NCBI GenBank assembly: GCA_964483405.1
Contig: CAZABC010000008.1
Span: forward strand, 16,394-80,393
Length of the DNA stretch: 64,000 bases
Source: CAZABC01 sp964483405
Lineage (GTDB): Bacteria; Chloroflexota; Limnocylindria; Limnocylindrales; CSP1-4
Direction of reading: 5' to 3'
Part shown: in pieces, positions 62,579 to 64,000 of the stretch
Layout: every line of letters starts with the position of its first letter
Position numbering within the stretch: the first letter of the stretch is position 1
Translations under genes and position numbers: made by a program
Notes under the pieces: generated by a model
Database searches by the model: none
Seen by the model: the letters and a program-made list of their open reading frames with translations, nothing else
Told to the model about the DNA's origin: nothing

Positions 62579-63856
62579 TCAGGGCAGCGGGGCAGCGACC
62601 CTTCCGCCGAAGAGCGAGATCGTGCCGTCGCCCTCGTTCGCCGTCACGAACAGCTCACGCGCCGGGATCGCCAGCAGGCCCTCGGGACGGGAACCCGTCC
62701 GGAGGAACTGGACGAGGCGCGGATTGCGGTCCGTCGAGAGCCGGTACACCGCCACGAAGGCCGCCCGCTCGGCGCCGACGAAGGCGAAGGCGTGGCTGCC
62801 ATAGCTCCCGACCTCGACGCCCTCGGGCTCCACGCCCTTGTTGTCCGACCGCCCGTCCGGGTACAGACCCTCCGCGGCGGCCGCGAGCTCGAGCGACGCT
62901 CCGGCGTCGAAGACGATCCCCCCGCTCGGGCTGAAGATCGAGAAGTCGCGGCTGCCACCGAGCCAGTCGCCCTCGTTCGCGGTGAGCAGGTTGCCGGCCG
63001 GGGTCCAGGCGATCGCGTCGGGCTCGCGCTCCTCGCTGATCGGGTCCGTGAACGAGATCGCCCCGTCGTCGACGGTGTCGGCCAGGTGGCTGGAGATGCC
63101 GGTCGACCAGGACGCCACGACCGAACGGCTGGCGAGGTCGACCAGCGCGACGGCGTTGTTCTCCTGGAGGGTGATCGCCGCGACGTTGTTCGCGTCGATG
63201 TCGACGAACTCGGGCTCGGGATCGGACGGTTCGGTGAGGCCCGGCAGGCCGGTCAGGTCGGCCGTGCCGACGGTCCAGCTCGCGGGGCCGCCGTCGAGCT
63301 CGAGGATGAGCAGGAAGCCGGCGGGCGCCTGCGGGAGCCCACCATCGCCGAGGTCCTCGTCGCGCTGGTTCTCGACGGCGACGGCCGCGAAGGTGCCATC
63401 GGGCGCGACGGCCACGGCGTCCGGCTGGCCGCCGACGTCGATCGTGCGGACGACGCCCCGGCTGCCGAGGTCGATGACGAGCAGCTCGCCACTCGGCGCT
63501 GCGAAGTCGCCATCGCTCGTGTCGACCGCCGCGATCGCCCACGCACCGTCGGGCGTGACGGACACCGACGTCGGCGAGCCCTCGACGGCGAGGATACCAT
63601 CGGCCTCGGGCTGCGCCGGATCGGTGATATCGACGAAGCCGATCTCCTCGGCCTCCGAGTCGGTGTAGATCAGGGTCATCCCGTCGGGAGTGGCGGCGAC
63701 GATCTCGGCGACGTCGCCGGCGACCTGATAGGTCGCGAGCGGGACGAAGCTGTTGACCGGTGGTCGACCGGCAGCCACCGGCACCGCGAGGACCAGCGCA
63801 GCGGCCGCTCCGAGCAGCATTCCGCGCACGGATGACACAGGTCGGGATGACGGCAT
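62579..63856 (-). CDS. Secreted beta-propeller protein, phytase/phosphatase-associated type
   Basis: A 425-residue exported protein. The signal peptide GMLLGAAAALVLAVPVAAG is followed by a propeller with SPTSVSVTPDGAWAIAAVDTS, QPDAVAVAPDGTFAAVAVENQRDED, EPEFVDIDANNVAAITLQENNAVALVD, PDAIAWTPAGNLLTANEGD, and SDNKGVEPEGVEVGSYGSHAFAFVGAERAAFVAVYRL. This is the region usually found in front of an esterase-like phytase domain in larger (about 700-residue) proteins. Here it stops at ISLFGGRVAAPLP, so the phytase domain is missing. ATG at 63856 after GGAGGAG. A Pho-box-like repeat lies upstream. Confidence 0.78.
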   Translation of the reverse strand: MPSSRPVSSVRGMLLGAAAALVLAVPVAAGRPPVNSFVPLATYQVAGDVAEIVAATPDGMTLIYTDSEAEEIGFVDITDPAQPEADGILAVEGSPTSVSVTPDGAWAIAAVDTSDGDFAAPSGELLVIDLGSRGVVRTIDVGGQPDAVAVAPDGTFAAVAVENQRDEDLGDGGLPQAPAGFLLILELDGGPASWTVGTADLTGLPGLTEPSDPEPEFVDIDANNVAAITLQENNAVALVDLASRSVVASWSTGISSHLADTVDDGAISFTDPISEEREPDAIAWTPAGNLLTANEGDWLGGSRDFSIFSPSGGIVFDAGASLELAAAAEGLYPDGRSDNKGVEPEGVEVGSYGSHAFAFVGAERAAFVAVYRLSTDRNPRLVQFLRTGSRPEGLLAIPARELFVTANEGDGTISLFGGRVAAPLP

Positions 63857-63922
63857 CACGGGTACTCCTCCAGCTCGATCGGTCGATCGATGAGGAGGGT
63901 CGCGGACCAGGCTGCAGCCCGG

Positions 63923-63951
63923 GATGAACCCGGGGTTAACGATCGGTTAGC
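63923..63951 (-). promoter_or_regulatory. Pho-box-like triple direct repeat
   Basis: On the minus strand GCTAACC, GTTAACC and GTTCATC lie at exact 11-bp intervals (63951, 63934-63940 and 63923-63929), about 70-95 bp before the propeller gene. Streptomyces PhoP sites are GTTCACC units and cyanobacterial Pho boxes TTAACC units, both with 11-bp period. Assignment to a PhoB/PhoP regulator is inference. I see no further gene in 63857-64000. Confidence 0.55.
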
Positions 63952-64000
63952 CGACCTCGACCGGTCCGGACCGATCCGTCGAGGGAAGCTGGCTCCGGCG

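Overview
The window is a very GC-rich (roughly 70-75% by eye) bacterial scaffold with three 100-N gaps, so it is probably a draft or metagenome-assembled genome. No taxonomic marker is decisive. The gene set (actinobacterial-style heme operon with a radical SAM/SPASM member, acyl-CoA carboxylase plus methylmalonyl-CoA mutase, PspC and LysM envelope proteins, CxxC-x17-CxxC zinc ribbon, many GTG starts and 4-bp ATGA/GTGA overlaps) fits an aerobic or microaerophilic Chloroflexota lineage (Limnocylindria-like) best, with Actinomycetota as the alternative.

Layout. 1-1320: start of the division/cell-wall cluster (mraZ-rsmH, minus strand) with a clear promoter and operator. 1754-4308: a LysM membrane protein, a small Cys protein, the RNase P RNA gene and a META-domain lipoprotein. 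4304-8032: sdhCDAB with an RNase H gene coupled to its tail. 8314-10376: sucCD. 10868-17441: a six-gene propionyl-CoA/methylmalonyl-CoA operon (pccB, accC, accB, mutase, GNAT remnant, epimerase) carrying two copies of a palindromic operator. 17597-19543: DnaA boxes and parAB. 19643-25235: envelope and lipid genes (UbiA-type prenyltransferase, PlsC, HAD phosphatase, LiaF-like and PspC proteins). 25368-28945: a NarL-type two-component pair and a degenerate receiver protein.

28949-45208 is the most distinctive region. It holds a Rieske lipoprotein, a TPR protein, an NHL propeller, two six-heme cytochromes sharing an apparently identical 589-bp segment, and an eight-heme surface-type cytochrome. 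A structured leader RNA then precedes a complete System II cytochrome c maturation set (TPR/CcmI-like, CcdA, ResB, ResC/CcsA, TlpA) and a ten-heme NapC-like cytochrome. Together these look like a multiheme electron conduit encoded beside its assembly machinery.

46844-57860 is a heme operon read leftward: HTH regulator, hemA, hemCD fusion, hemB, hemL, hemE, hemH, AhbD/NirJ-like radical SAM, hemY. Divergent from it are feoAB (iron uptake), then amt, two small zinc/cysteine proteins and, convergent, a secreted propeller protein preceded by a Pho-box-like triple repeat. Iron uptake, heme synthesis and cytochrome maturation thus lie close together and plausibly serve the high heme demand of the multiheme cluster.
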